The notes: a model not told the origin generated them from the letters alone. DNA of 26,936 nt from CAYLJO01 sp964383905 (GCA_964383905.1 CAYLJO010000071.1:1-26936); one strand, 5' to 3'; positions 1-8,070 are shown, counted from the stretch's first letter. Numbers and translations: made by a program.

Positions 1-39
1 TGGTTCAAACACTGCGGCTACTCGTTAGCACGCGAGTGA
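1..39 (+). CDS. possible C-terminal tail of an upstream gene (partial)
   Basis: Reading frame 1 from the window edge gives 12 codons ending ...HCGYSLARE and a TGA stop at 37-39. The stop lies 21 nt before the endonuclease V start, a spacing typical of an operon. Nothing identifies the family from so few residues, and the frame could be open by chance. Confidence 0.3.
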   Translation, partial: WFKHCGYSLARE

Positions 40-60
40 AAGACGCCTTAGAAGGCTCAC

Positions 61-795
61 ATGGCACGATACGAAAAACTGCACGAGTGGGCACTGACAC
101 AACGCGAAGCAGTGGAGCTTCAAAAGAGTTTGCGCCAGCGTGTGCGCATCGAGCCGCTCAGGAAAAAGATCGAGACGATTGCCGGCGCAGACATCTCTTT
201 CGATAAGTTCTCGACCACGCTTTACGCAGGCATTGTGGTGCTGAGACTACCTTCGCTCGAGTTGGTTGAAGAAGTCGGCGTGGTGAGCGAGACCGGATTC
301 CCTTATGTGCCGGGCCTGCTCTCTTTCCGTGAAACGCCGCCGGTGCTCGATGCGTGGGCCAAGCTCAGGACGGAGCCCGACGCCGTGATGTTCGACGGGC
401 AGGGCCTTGCGCACCCGCGCCGCGTCGGGATCGCATCGCACGTCGGACTACTGATCGAGCGGCCGACTCTCGGCTGCGCGAAATCCGTGCTCGTCGGAAA
501 GTATGAAGAGCCGCCGCCGGAGCGCGGGGCTTGGACGCCGCTGGTCGATAAGGGAGAAGTGGTTGGCGCGGCCCTCCGCACCAAGACTAATGTCCAGCCG
601 ATCTTTGTCTCGCCCGGCCACCTGATTGATCTCCCGGGCGCCATAGATCTCACGCTCCGGTGCGATGGCGGCTACCGCCAGCCGGAACCGACGCGCCGCG
701 CACACCACCTCGTCAACGCTCTCCGGCGCGGGGAACGAAGCCCGACACAGGAGGAGACGGCACAAGAGACGGCGCAAAAAAGTTTCGAGTTCTGA
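61..795 (+). CDS. nfi: endonuclease V (deoxyinosine 3' endonuclease)
   Basis: Cytoplasmic DNA repair nuclease that cuts one phosphodiester bond 3' of deoxyinosine and other deaminated bases. Seen in sequence: 244 residues; an early GADISF segment with the first metal-binding Asp; FPYVPGLLSFRE, which matches the family's YVPGxLSFRE with its Glu; FDGQGLAHPRRVGIASHVG, holding the next catalytic Asp and the conserved HPRRxGxASHxG; then LGCAKSVLVG. These are the hallmark blocks of the Nfi family (E. coli Nfi is about 220 aa). The last 25 residues or so are low-complexity (repeated QETAQ) and the final codons lie inside a heptanucleotide repeat, so the C-terminus looks extended by repeat DNA. ATG start with a weak AGAAGG-like site upstream. 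Family assignment is firm. Confidence 0.95.
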   Translation: MARYEKLHEWALTQREAVELQKSLRQRVRIEPLRKKIETIAGADISFDKFSTTLYAGIVVLRLPSLELVEEVGVVSETGFPYVPGLLSFRETPPVLDAWAKLRTEPDAVMFDGQGLAHPRRVGIASHVGLLIERPTLGCAKSVLVGKYEEPPPERGAWTPLVDKGEVVGAALRTKTNVQPIFVSPGHLIDLPGAIDLTLRCDGGYRQPEPTRRAHHLVNALRRGERSPTQEETAQETAQKSFEF

Positions 796-845
796 GTTTC
801 GAGCCGCGGGCCCTATCTGACCCCAAACTCGAATCTCGAATCTCC
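781..845. repeat. paired heptanucleotide tandem repeats between convergent genes
   Basis: Two period-7 tracts face each other. At 781-808 the units are AGTTTCG, AGTTCTG, AGTTTCG, AGCCGCG; at 825-845 they are AAACTCG, AATCTCG, AATCTCC. The tracts are imperfectly complementary (784-799 against 825-840, about 13 of 16 pairs), so the transcript could form a hairpin between the convergent nfi and GWxTD genes. The nfi stop codon lies inside the first tract. Terminator-like, but no clean T-run follows. Confidence 0.6.
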
Positions 846-849
846 CCGT

Positions 850-2484
850 TTACTGTATAATTGTAAACTTGGCTGACGGCGAGAGCGACTGGCCTGAGAC
901 CTGGTCGCGAATGCGAATCGCGATCTCATACTGGCCGGGGGTTAAGCCGCGGGTATCAACGAGACGCGCCAGGGTCAAACGCTGACCCGCATCGCTCATC
1001 CCGCGCCAGTCTTCCTTCTGGCTGCCGAGCTCCTTCCCATCCTTCATCAGCACATACTGAACGTCGACGGACGGCCGCAGCGTCGTCTGGTCTATCCCGG
1101 CATTGTAGATCTGCAGGTAGATGCCGACGGGCTCGCCGCGACGATAATTGCCGGAGATGTTCGGGATCACTTTATTCTGGCCGATCACGAACTGCCCGAC
1201 CGCCGGTTGGTCTGTCAGGTTTTGAAGCCGTGCGGCGAGAACCAGCGTCGAGGTGGCGAGCTTACTCGTGTCATATTTCGGAACCGTGAAGCCGAGGCTC
1301 TTAATTCCGGTCGCGCCTGATACCACATCGCGCACGATCACGTCAACTTTGTACGTTCCAGGCGGCAACGGGACGGCCCTCTGGTAGGCCGACTTACGCA
1401 CCTTCGCGTCCGAAAGCTCGGCAGCCGTCGCCGTCGTGATCACGGGATCTTCGAAGATCCCGACGCGCCGGCCTGAGACCGAGGTGATTTTACCGAAGAT
1501 ATTGATCTTCGCCGTTTGCAGGCCGCCGCTGTCGGTGAAAGTCAACTGGTTGTTCTCGGCCTGGATGGTGAAGGCCGTCATCACGCGCTCATCCGATTGA
1601 CGGAAATAGTCGACCCGGACATCAAAGTTGAGCGGGTTCTCCTCAAGGACTCCGCTGGTGCTGGCGAGCTTGCTCTCCAGATCGGTGAACTTGACCTGCG
1701 GCGGGCGGGCGAGGTCGGCCAGCAGTTGGAGTTTCGTGAAGGGATTATCCTGCTCGCGCTGGTAGCCGTTAGGCCCGACCAGTCCCGTAATGCGGTCAGC
1801 CTTGCTCGTCAGTCCGAGTTGCTCCGAAAGCGTCAGACCCGCGCCGGGAACGTGAAGCATCGCGTCCTTCTCATCCGGTGAGCGCGCGATACGGTATTCG
1901 CCCGAGCCGGTCGGGTCAACGAATTCGATCTCGACGCCGGAGCCGACCCCCGGCAGGTGGCGATAGAACCATATTTCAAACGGGTAGGTCGTCGTCGAGC
2001 CGCCGCCCTCATAAGAGGGGCGGTCGTATTGACCGCCTGCCGGGTGCGACTCGATCTCATCCGGCTTACCCCACGTAATGTAGATGCGCCCGCGATCAGT
2101 TTTCCAGCCGGGAATGCCGGAAGCGTAATGTTCGTTGGCATAGGCGATGCGCTCGTAATACTCCTCACGATAGGTGTTCGTATCCGAGTCCGGGTCGGGG
2201 TTGCGCCGGCGCCAGAACGCTTCAATAAACTGCTCGCGCTCCTCGTCCGTCTGGAGCTTTTTGAAGACCTTCCGCTCCTCATCCGTAATAATGTAGGCGA
2301 CGTCCTTCTCGAGCCAGTCTTTATAGGCCTTTTTCAGCTCGGGCTTCTTGTTGCGACCGGGGCGATCCTGCTGTGGCTCTTCGCCGCTGCTCTTCCTGTT
2401 TTTTTGCGCAAAAACGGCGGGCGTCGTGAGGGCCAGGGCTATTAAGGCCAGCGTCAGATGGCGCACGAATCTCTGATAAAACAT
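850..2484 (-). CDS. secreted GWxTD domain-containing protein
   Basis: Exported protein of unknown function in the GWxTD-motif family, which is common in Acidobacteriota and some other phyla. Seen in sequence: an N-terminal signal peptide (charged start, hydrophobic residues about 9-24, cleavage near VFAQ); a charged Lys/Glu-rich stretch to residue 60; the alpha-helical GWxTD domain with FWRRRNPDPDSDTNTYREEYYERIAYAN followed by the defining GWKTDRGRIYITWGKPD (GWKTD at 126-130); then a long beta-rich C-terminal half resembling stacked Ig-like segments. The ATG is preceded by CAGGAG about 9 nt upstream, which supports the start. It is transcribed in the same direction as tatC but 330 bp downstream with a large hairpin between, so it is probably a separate unit. 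Family is firm; biochemical role unknown. Confidence 0.9.
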   Translation of the reverse strand: MFYQRFVRHLTLALIALALTTPAVFAQKNRKSSGEEPQQDRPGRNKKPELKKAYKDWLEKDVAYIITDEERKVFKKLQTDEEREQFIEAFWRRRNPDPDSDTNTYREEYYERIAYANEHYASGIPGWKTDRGRIYITWGKPDEIESHPAGGQYDRPSYEGGGSTTTYPFEIWFYRHLPGVGSGVEIEFVDPTGSGEYRIARSPDEKDAMLHVPGAGLTLSEQLGLTSKADRITGLVGPNGYQREQDNPFTKLQLLADLARPPQVKFTDLESKLASTSGVLEENPLNFDVRVDYFRQSDERVMTAFTIQAENNQLTFTDSGGLQTAKINIFGKITSVSGRRVGIFEDPVITTATAAELSDAKVRKSAYQRAVPLPPGTYKVDVIVRDVVSGATGIKSLGFTVPKYDTSKLATSTLVLAARLQNLTDQPAVGQFVIGQNKVIPNISGNYRRGEPVGIYLQIYNAGIDQTTLRPSVDVQYVLMKDGKELGSQKEDWRGMSDAGQRLTLARLVDTRGLTPGQYEIAIRIRDQVSGQSLSPSAKFTIIQ

Positions 2485-2814
2485 AGCCGGATAACTCCTG
2501 AATTTAATCGTCGAGGGACAAGACTATACGCTCGCCAATGAGCGCGGAAACAAGCCTGTCAAGTTTTAACCTGGTTATTGAGAAAGCAACATCAAGGCTC
2601 GCACCCCTTGGTTGCAAGATCACGGCTCGAAGCGCCGCCTGCCGAGCAACAGCAAATTTTAAGGTCTCGGCCGGAGCACAGTCAAGATGCCGTAAAAAGC
2701 GCAAAAGTTGCCCAACAGACGGGAGAGACCGAGGAGACACGGAGACGCGGCGACGCGGAGACAAAACAACTTTTCGCCGCGTCTCCGTGTCTCCTCCTTT
2801 CCGCGTCTCTTTCT
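2485..2814. other. intergenic region between tatC and the GWxTD gene
   Basis: No credible gene in 330 bp; small ORFs here on both strands have no family features. It contains the 23-bp inverted repeat at 2731-2796 and, nearer the GWxTD gene, a minus-strand TTGACA (complement of 2557-2562) and a TATAGT (complement of 2523-2528). These two boxes are 28 nt apart, too far for one sigma-70 promoter, so the GWxTD promoter is not assigned. Confidence 0.6.
2731..2796. repeat. 23-bp perfect inverted repeat (large hairpin)
   Basis: Arms 2731-2753 and 2774-2796 are exact reverse complements over 23 bp around a 20-nt loop. The arms are built from GGAGACACGGAGACGCGG-type repeats, and more copies of the same words continue on both sides (ACGCGGAGAC in the loop, CCGCGTCTCT at 2801-2810). 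It lies 19 bp downstream of the tatC stop on the minus strand. There is no T-run after it on that strand, so it is not a classical intrinsic terminator; it could stabilise the tatC mRNA 3' end or be a dispersed repeat. Confidence 0.85.
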
Positions 2815-3882
2815 TCACGATGCCGTGCGGGGCTTGCCGAACATCCATGCTATGAAGATCGAGATGATATAGAGCACGATCATTGGCGCGGCAAAGAGCA
2901 GCATATTCGGGACGTCGTTGGATGGCGACAGAATGGCGGCGGCGATGAGAATGACGATCAGTGATGTTCGCCACACGCGCAGCAGGAAGCGCGCCGTCAC
3001 CAGCCCGATGCGCGCCAGAACATACGTGATCGCGGGCATTTGAAACACCAGCCCCATGCCCAGCATCACGAGAATGATAAAGTCGAAATAGTCGTCCGCT
3101 TTGAGCAGGAGGCGGAAATCCTGCCCCAATCCGAGCAGGTATTTTGCCGCCGGTGGAAAAATTACGTAGTAGGCGAAGAACGCGCCGATCACAAAAGAGG
3201 TGGACGAGAGCGAGATAAAAGGCACGACGTAGCCGCGCTCGTGCGGGTAGAGGCCCGGCGAGATGAACGCCCAGATTTGCCAGAGCAGGAACGGCACCGA
3301 GAGACAGATCGCTGCGTAGAGCGAGACCTTAAAATAGAGCGCAAAAGGCTGCAACGCCGTGGTGACGATCAATTTGTCATTGGCGCCGGGTTGCGCGTCC
3401 GGTTTGGCGTTGAAATCGATCGGAAGCCGGACGCCCTTCGGGATCACGGCGTTACCGGAATAGAGCACTTCATCCGTGTACAGCCCGAGGTTTCCCTGGC
3501 TGTCTTTCGCCATCCGCGCCATCACCGATGCGCCGGGCGGTATCGTACTCGCCCCGAGCTTAGTCGCTTCGGCAAAGACGTAGCGCCCCGTATCATTCTC
3601 CTTCAAGGTATTGAGCGGCTGAATGGTCTCCTGTCCCGTCATGCCGGTGATGGGCAGTTGCCGGCGCTGCGCTTCGGCCAGTGCGCGTTGCACCGGGATC
3701 TCAAGAAAGTGATAGATGTGATCGGAGACGAACCAGCAGAGGAGTGTCGCGACGAAAACGAAGACGATTGAACGAATAAGGCGTTTGCGCAGCTCGTCCA
3801 GATGCTCCAGAAAAGACATCTGGCCGCCCAGCTGCGTCTCGCGCTCCTGGTCCGTCGCGCCTGTTTGTAAAAGAGTTGCCAT
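2815..3882 (-). CDS. tatC: Sec-independent protein translocase subunit TatC, with an enlarged first periplasmic loop
   Basis: Polytopic inner-membrane receptor of the twin-arginine translocase, which exports folded proteins and, with TatB, recognises RR signal peptides. Seen in sequence: cytoplasmic N-terminal SFLEHLDELRKRL (family HLxELRxRL, residues 23-35); TM1 about 37-54; WAFISPGLYPHERG (204-217), matching the conserved FxxPxLYxHER cytoplasmic loop; FAYYVIFPPAAKYLL; GLVFQMPAITYVLARIGLV, with Gln where E. coli has Glu170; and SPSNDVPN before the last helices. The protein has 355 residues against about 250 for typical TatC; the excess is a segment at roughly 60-170 between TM1 and TM2. The start lies 24 bp after the tatB-like gene, so the two form one operon. 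No strong ribosome binding site is visible at this ATG. Confidence 0.95.
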   Translation of the reverse strand: MATLLQTGATDQERETQLGGQMSFLEHLDELRKRLIRSIVFVFVATLLCWFVSDHIYHFLEIPVQRALAEAQRRQLPITGMTGQETIQPLNTLKENDTGRYVFAEATKLGASTIPPGASVMARMAKDSQGNLGLYTDEVLYSGNAVIPKGVRLPIDFNAKPDAQPGANDKLIVTTALQPFALYFKVSLYAAICLSVPFLLWQIWAFISPGLYPHERGYVVPFISLSSTSFVIGAFFAYYVIFPPAAKYLLGLGQDFRLLLKADDYFDFIILVMLGMGLVFQMPAITYVLARIGLVTARFLLRVWRTSLIVILIAAAILSPSNDVPNMLLFAAPMIVLYIISIFIAWMFGKPRTAS

Positions 3883-3906
3883 TAGGGTCGGGCCGTTCGC
3901 AGCCTT

Positions 3907-4347
3907 CTACAACCAGTCTCGCTTACGCAGCGGCGCGGAGGCGGGCGCATCAACCGAAGAGGGGACGGGCGCGGGCGGCACGGCTGAAGAGTCGGGCGCG
4001 GAGGCGGGCGGCGCAGGTGTTAAAGCAGCGTTTGTCTCGGGCGCATCCTGCGTCACGACCGGTAGGTTCTCTCGGCTACGCTCGACCGTTGGACCGACGA
4101 TGGAATTATCCTGGGGAGGTAACACGCGTTCGATACGCGCTTCCCTGTTCGCCTCCTCAATCGCCACCTCTTGCTCCCACGTCTGCTTGAACTCCATCGA
4201 AGCGCGCCTGAACTCAGAGAGGCTGCGCCCGAGCGAGCGACTGAGCTGCGGCAGCTTGCGCGGCCCGAAAAGAACGAGCGCGACCACCAGAATGACGAAA
4301 ATCTCGCCGGTCCCGAAATCTAAAAATCCCAGAAACACTTTTCCCAA
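3907..4347 (-). CDS. tatB: twin-arginine translocase subunit TatB-like (TatA/B family)
   Basis: Single-span membrane subunit of the Tat translocase. Seen in sequence: FGTGEIFVILVVALVLFGPRKLPQLSRSLGRSLSEFRRAS gives the short N-terminal transmembrane helix, the FGP hinge and the amphipathic helix of the family. An acidic Glu in the membrane segment (GTGE), a longer charged helix after it and a Pro/Ala-rich tail to residue 146 suit TatB better than TatA (about 70-90 aa), though TatA/B calls outside Proteobacteria are uncertain. The start is TTG, with AGGGAAG a few bases upstream; the only near alternative is GTG at codon 4, and the next Met comes after the hinge. First gene of the tatB-tatC unit, with a good promoter about 65 nt upstream. 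Confidence 0.88.
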   Translation of the reverse strand: MGKVFLGFLDFGTGEIFVILVVALVLFGPRKLPQLSRSLGRSLSEFRRASMEFKQTWEQEVAIEEANREARIERVLPPQDNSIVGPTVERSRENLPVVTQDAPETNAALTPAPPASAPDSSAVPPAPVPSSVDAPASAPLRKRDWL

Positions 4348-4419
4348 CCTGCTTCCCTTAAAACCTCTTCATATCCCGTTCGCACCAGTAGCGAGGAATG
4401 AAAGAGGAATGCATCAAAA

Positions 4420-4449
4420 ATTTTACGCGCGGATTCGTGCATGCGTCAA
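4420..4449 (-). promoter_or_regulatory. predicted sigma-70 promoter of tatB-tatC
   Basis: On the minus strand TTGACG (complement of 4444-4449) is followed after 18 nt by TAAAAT (complement of 4420-4425). Transcription would begin near 4413 and leave a leader of about 65 nt before the TTG start of tatB. Confidence 0.55.
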
Positions 4450-4521
4450 GCAGATTAACCTCAGAGATCTATAAATCAGGTCCGGTTAACCAGACACCAT
4501 CTGCCCCGGCCCCGAGCCATG

Positions 4522-5085
4522 CTAGAACCGCTTACGACGCCGCTCCTCTCCCTGAATTGCCGCCGCAAAGAGTTCCCGGACGTTGAGGACGGTGACCTGC
4601 TCCCCCCCGCATCGAACAATGCCGTACACGACGCGCATGTCCGTCCTATCGCTCGGCTCGACTTCCGTATCTGATATTTCGATTGGGCTTTCGATGCGGT
4701 CTACGCCGATGGCAAGCTGCTCATCGCCACGCAGGATGACGACGGCGGCGGGCGACCAATCCTCCCCCGCGTGGGGTTCGCCGAGCAGCGCGAGCGGGTC
4801 CAGGGCCGTTAGCATATGCCCACGGACACACACTACGCCGAGCACCGATACGGGCGCATGGGGCAGCGGCGTCGGCACGTGTCCTTCCGCCACCCCGTCC
4901 ACTTCGTCGACAAATACCCCGATGCGACGAGAGCCGATTGCCGCCACCAGCAATCTGCGGGGGTGCCGCTTTTCTACAGCACCGCTGCCGGCAGTGCGCG
5001 CGCCGCTCTGTATCTTGTGACCCGTGGAATTGTTTGTCTTATCAACCATTCCGTCAAGCAGTTTCAGAGGAAGCGGTTCCAGCAT
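4522..5085 (-). CDS. cheW: CheW-like chemotaxis coupling protein
   Basis: Adaptor that links chemoreceptors to the CheA kinase in cytoplasmic signalling arrays. Seen in sequence: RRLLVAAIGSRRIGVFVDEVDGVAEG, VLGVVCVRGHMLTALDPLALLG, VVILRGDEQLAIGVDRIESPIEI and VTVLNVRELF follow the order of beta-strand blocks in the CheW SH3-like fold. The start is uncertain: ATG at 5085 is used here, but the frame is open to a TTG at 5127, and an ATG at 5049 would also keep the whole domain; none has a convincing ribosome binding site. It ends 174 bp upstream of tatB on the same strand. A CheA gene lies 4 kb away on the other strand, a plausible partner. Confidence 0.85.
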   Translation of the reverse strand: MLEPLPLKLLDGMVDKTNNSTGHKIQSGARTAGSGAVEKRHPRRLLVAAIGSRRIGVFVDEVDGVAEGHVPTPLPHAPVSVLGVVCVRGHMLTALDPLALLGEPHAGEDWSPAAVVILRGDEQLAIGVDRIESPIEISDTEVEPSDRTDMRVVYGIVRCGGEQVTVLNVRELFAAAIQGEERRRKRF

Positions 5086-5701
5086 GAAAGACCAGGAGAT
5101 AAAAGCACGACGAGATAGCCGTGTCAACGCCCGCTCGTGGAAAGATTAGGGATCAGGGGTGCGTATGGTAAAGTGATGGGAACCCTCGCTCCACACATGT
5201 TTCAATGACGCAATCCGAAACACACGTGGACGCGTATATCAAACGCCGGCGCCATGGACCAGCGCCTCCCTCTACGCATTTCTTTGCGCACGCGCGAGGC
5301 GGGTCAAGCCATGTTGCGCATCTGGCTTACGCTCTACTACTGCCGTGAAGACAATACGGGAACGTGCCGCATCAGGACGCTCGCGTGGCGAGCGCCGGTC
5401 GAAGTAACCGCCCAGGCAAACGCGCCCCATGAGATCAGAGCGTCCGGCGAAGTCGGCTGGCCGTCGGGCATGAAGAACTCAGGTAACCGTACACAAAATG
5501 TGGCTTCGCGCGGCGCAATGCCTTCTGCTTTTTGTGCGCTTCGGTGTAGAATCCTTCTTAGCCAATTAGCTTGATTAAAGACCGTCGATTGCCTCGCCAT
5601 TTGGCGCCCGCTTGATCAGATGAGGCGGCGCCAGGCGGGAAGTTCAAGCGTGATGCTTCAGTAGTGAGGAGCGTCACGCTCGTTAGCGTAAGGTAAGCAT
5701 C
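5086..5701. other. intergenic region without a credible gene, rich in possible hairpins
   Basis: About 600 bp between the divergent cheW and rhomboid genes. ORFs of 106 aa (+) and 87 aa (-) overlap each other and show no family features, so neither is called. A heptamer pair lies at 5144-5157 (GATTAGG, GATCAGG). Several local inverted repeats are visible: CGCTCGC-GTG-GCGAGCG inside an alternative GGACGCTC...GAGCGTCC pairing at about 5375-5443; AAGCCA...TGGCTT near 5307-5330; CCGT...ACGG near 5343. This could be a structured RNA, a decayed gene, or only GC-rich leader DNA. Confidence 0.45.
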
Positions 5702-7063
5702 TTGTTCGAAAGACAACCCGGTGATGTTAAACGAGCGGAGCGGCCGGGCGTCTGTCGCAATTGCGGCGCGCTGGTCGGCGCAGGCGAAGACGCGTGCGCG
5801 CAGTGCGGCACACCGCTTGTGACAAACGCGGCGCGTCAGTCGCCGCGACCTGCCTACGATAGAGAGGCGATGCGCTTCGCGCGCGCGATCCTCACACGCC
5901 CCGCCACCTTCTCGATTCTCTTTATTGCCGCCAATATTTTCGTCTTTCTGCTGATGTGGGATCGGAGCGGCTTGTCGGTCGGCTCTTTATGGGTGTTTCC
6001 TGATCCGGTGCTCCTCGCCTTCGGCGCGAAACTCAATGCCCTCATCAGGGATCGGTACCAGTGGTGGCGCTTCATCACACCGGTCTTTATTCATGTCGGC
6101 CTCTTCCACCTGCTGATCAACATGTACGGCCTGTGGCAGCTCGGCCCGCTCGTCGAGCGGCTTTACGGTTCAGCGAAGTTTGTCGTGTTCTGGGTATTGA
6201 CAGGTGCGGCCGGCGTGGCGGCAAGTTACCTGACCGTTCAACCTGACATGCGCGTCAACGCGTTGGGCAGCTTTCTCTTCAAAGCGCTGGACATCCCTTC
6301 GGCGGGAGCTTCGGGCGCGCTTTTCGGTCTGGTCGGCGTGCTCTTCGTCTTCGGCATCAAATTCCGGCACGAGCTGCCGGAAAGCTTCAAGCGCGCCTTC
6401 GGCACGGGTATGCTGCCGGTGATCTTGATTAACTTCGCCATCGGTTACGCCGGGCGCGGCTTCATAGATAACGCCGCGCACGTCGGCGGATTAGTTTCGG
6501 GCGCAGCGCTGGCCCTTCTCGTCGGATATAAGCGGCCGGGCGAGCGCGCGAGCGTCGCTATCTTCTGGCATGTCTTGCAGGTGGTCGCGCTCGCGCTCGT
6601 CGCCGTCAGCTTCCTGATGGCTGCGCGCCACTTTAATGACCCCGTCCCCAATTTCATCTCAATGACGTCGCAATTCTCGGTGACGAGGAACAATGCGGCC
6701 GATTTTATTAACGCGCTTAACTCCGGGCAGCAAGTTCTTGTGAAGGCTATTAACGAGCGGGATGCGAGCGGCGTTGACAAGGCGGTGGAAGCATTGAACC
6801 GTGCTCCGCGCCTGGACGATAACGCGGACGCCCTGCGCAACGAAATGAAAGACTTACTTGCGCGGGCTCAAGAGTACGCAGCCATGCCGACCCCTGATGG
6901 ACGGGCGAAGCGGCGCGCTCAGGAACAACAGCTGAGGCTTATTGCAGACCGCAATTCGTGGGCTGCAAAACTCAAGCAGTGGGTTGAAACGGATGGCGCC
7001 AAGTACAGCATAGAACTGCAGAAAAATTCGCCCCCCTCGCCAAACTCTTCAGATCAGAAATAA
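5702..7063 (+). CDS. rhomboid family intramembrane serine protease with N-terminal zinc ribbon
   Basis: Integral membrane protease that cleaves transmembrane segments. Seen in sequence: an N-terminal zinc-ribbon-like motif CRNCG...CAQCG (Cys18, 21, 32, 35); a first hydrophobic helix about 68-88; HVGLFHLLINMYGLWQLGPLVERLYG, matching the conserved rhomboid His/Asn helix and loop; GASGALFG with the catalytic Ser204; and AAHVGGLVSG with the catalytic His260. The roughly 150 residues after the last membrane helix are soluble, charged and helical, with no family recognised. The start must be TTG: an in-frame TAG lies 18 nt upstream and no ATG or GTG lies between. TAAGGT just upstream could serve as ribosome binding site. 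The ribbon suggests binding of a partner, but the substrate is unknown. Confidence 0.93.
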   Translation: MFERQPGDVKRAERPGVCRNCGALVGAGEDACAQCGTPLVTNAARQSPRPAYDREAMRFARAILTRPATFSILFIAANIFVFLLMWDRSGLSVGSLWVFPDPVLLAFGAKLNALIRDRYQWWRFITPVFIHVGLFHLLINMYGLWQLGPLVERLYGSAKFVVFWVLTGAAGVAASYLTVQPDMRVNALGSFLFKALDIPSAGASGALFGLVGVLFVFGIKFRHELPESFKRAFGTGMLPVILINFAIGYAGRGFIDNAAHVGGLVSGAALALLVGYKRPGERASVAIFWHVLQVVALALVAVSFLMAARHFNDPVPNFISMTSQFSVTRNNAADFINALNSGQQVLVKAINERDASGVDKAVEALNRAPRLDDNADALRNEMKDLLARAQEYAAMPTPDGRAKRRAQEQQLRLIADRNSWAAKLKQWVETDGAKYSIELQKNSPPSPNSSDQK

Positions 7064-7111
7064 TTCAAGTTTTAAAGCATCAAGTGATAAAGATATAGGA
7101 GACCGTAAGCC

Positions 7112-8005
7112 ATGGAAATTAAAAAAGTTGGCGTGCTCGGCTGCGGACTGATGGGCTCGGGCATCGCGCAAACGGCGGCCGGCGCAGGCTTTACTACCAT
7201 TGTGCGCGAAGTGTCGCAGGAGTTTATTGATAAAGGTTTTGCCGGGATCGAAAAATCGCTCGCCAGGTTTGCCGAGAAAGGGACGATCACGGGTGATCAA
7301 CAGAAAGAGATTCGCGGGCGCCTGACGGGCACCACTTCCCTTGAGCAACTCGCCGATTGCGACATTATCGTCGAAGCGATTATCGAAAATCTTGACCTCA
7401 AACGCGATACCTACCGCCAGATCGATCAGATCTGTAAGCCGGAAACGATCTTCGCCTCGAACACTTCCTCAATCTCCATTACAGAGATGATGACGGCCAC
7501 CTCCCCGGCGCGCCAGCGCCGCTTCGTCGGGCTCCACTTCTTTAACCCCGTGCCGATCATGAAGCTGGTCGAGGTGATCAGGACCATCCTGACGGACGAA
7601 GAGGTTTACGAGCAGGCTCTGGACTTCGGCCGCCGCCTCGGCAAGACGCCGGTGCGCGCCAGCGACAAGACGGGGTTCATCGTCAACCGGTTGCTCGTGC
7701 CCTACATGCTCGACGCGATTCGCGCGCTCGAGGAAGGGGCAGGCTCCATCGTTGATATTGATACGGCGATGAAGCTCGGCTGCAGCTACCCGATGGGGCC
7801 CTTTACGCTCGGCGATTTCGTCGGGCTTGATACGACGTATTACATCGCCGAGATCATGTTCAACGAGTTTCGCGAGAAACGCTTTGCGCCACCGCCACTC
7901 TTAAAGCGCATGGTTCTCGCCGGCCTCTACGGCCGCAAAACAGGGCGCGGTTTCTACGATTACACTAAAGATCCGAAGAACCCGACGCCAATGAACCTGG
8001 TCTAA
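7112..8005 (+). CDS. 3-hydroxybutyryl-CoA (3-hydroxyacyl-CoA) dehydrogenase
   Basis: NAD(P)-dependent cytoplasmic oxidoreductase that interconverts 3-hydroxyacyl-CoA and 3-oxoacyl-CoA in short-chain fatty acid or butyryl-CoA metabolism. Seen in sequence: Rossmann fold VGVLGCGLMGSGIAQTAA at the N-terminus; CDIIVEAIIENLDLK; SNTSSISITEM; GLHFFNPVPIMKLVEV with the catalytic His142; TGFIVNRLL; and the C-terminal domain with YPMGPFTLGDFVGLDT and a closing GLYGRKTGRGFYDY. The length of 297 aa fits the stand-alone Hbd/PaaH-type enzymes (about 280-290 aa) rather than the FadB fusion. TAGGAG lies about 10 nt before the ATG. No other beta-oxidation gene is adjacent, so the pathway is not fixed by context. 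Confidence 0.95.
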   Translation: MEIKKVGVLGCGLMGSGIAQTAAGAGFTTIVREVSQEFIDKGFAGIEKSLARFAEKGTITGDQQKEIRGRLTGTTSLEQLADCDIIVEAIIENLDLKRDTYRQIDQICKPETIFASNTSSISITEMMTATSPARQRRFVGLHFFNPVPIMKLVEVIRTILTDEEVYEQALDFGRRLGKTPVRASDKTGFIVNRLLVPYMLDAIRALEEGAGSIVDIDTAMKLGCSYPMGPFTLGDFVGLDTTYYIAEIMFNEFREKRFAPPPLLKRMVLAGLYGRKTGRGFYDYTKDPKNPTPMNLV

Positions 8006-8040
8006 AGTCTGAAGGCGAGGGTCTAAAGTCGGAGGGGTGT
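7999..8040. repeat. heptamer-based tandem repeat at the 3' end of the dehydrogenase gene
   Basis: GGTCTAAAGTC occurs at 7999-8009 and again at 8020-8030, a 21-bp spacing made of three 7-bp units (GTCTAAA, GTCTGAA, GGCGAGG, GTCTAAA, GTCGGAG). The stop codon of the dehydrogenase (8003-8005) lies in the first copy. Confidence 0.7.
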
Positions 8041-8070
8041 GACATGATCAAAGCCGGTTCTTACAATTCG

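Noticed and set aside
2523..2562. TTGACA and TATAGT as promoter of the GWxTD gene (minus strand)
   Set aside because: The spacing is 28 nt, far from the 16-18 nt needed, so they cannot be one sigma-70 promoter.
2538..2974. Three overlapping ORFs between the GWxTD gene and tatC
   Set aside because: They run through the 23-bp inverted repeat and into tatC, overlap each other on both strands and have no recognisable features.
3040..3771. 243-aa plus-strand ORF antisense to tatC
   Set aside because: It is a shadow of the tatC codon pattern: rich in Arg/Glu/His with no membrane or family features, while tatC itself is unmistakable.
5399..5425. Glycine-riboswitch-like words (CGAAG and CCAGGCAAA)
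   Set aside because: The conserved GGAGAG stem and tandem aptamer order are missing, and the downstream gene is a rhomboid protease, not glycine metabolism.
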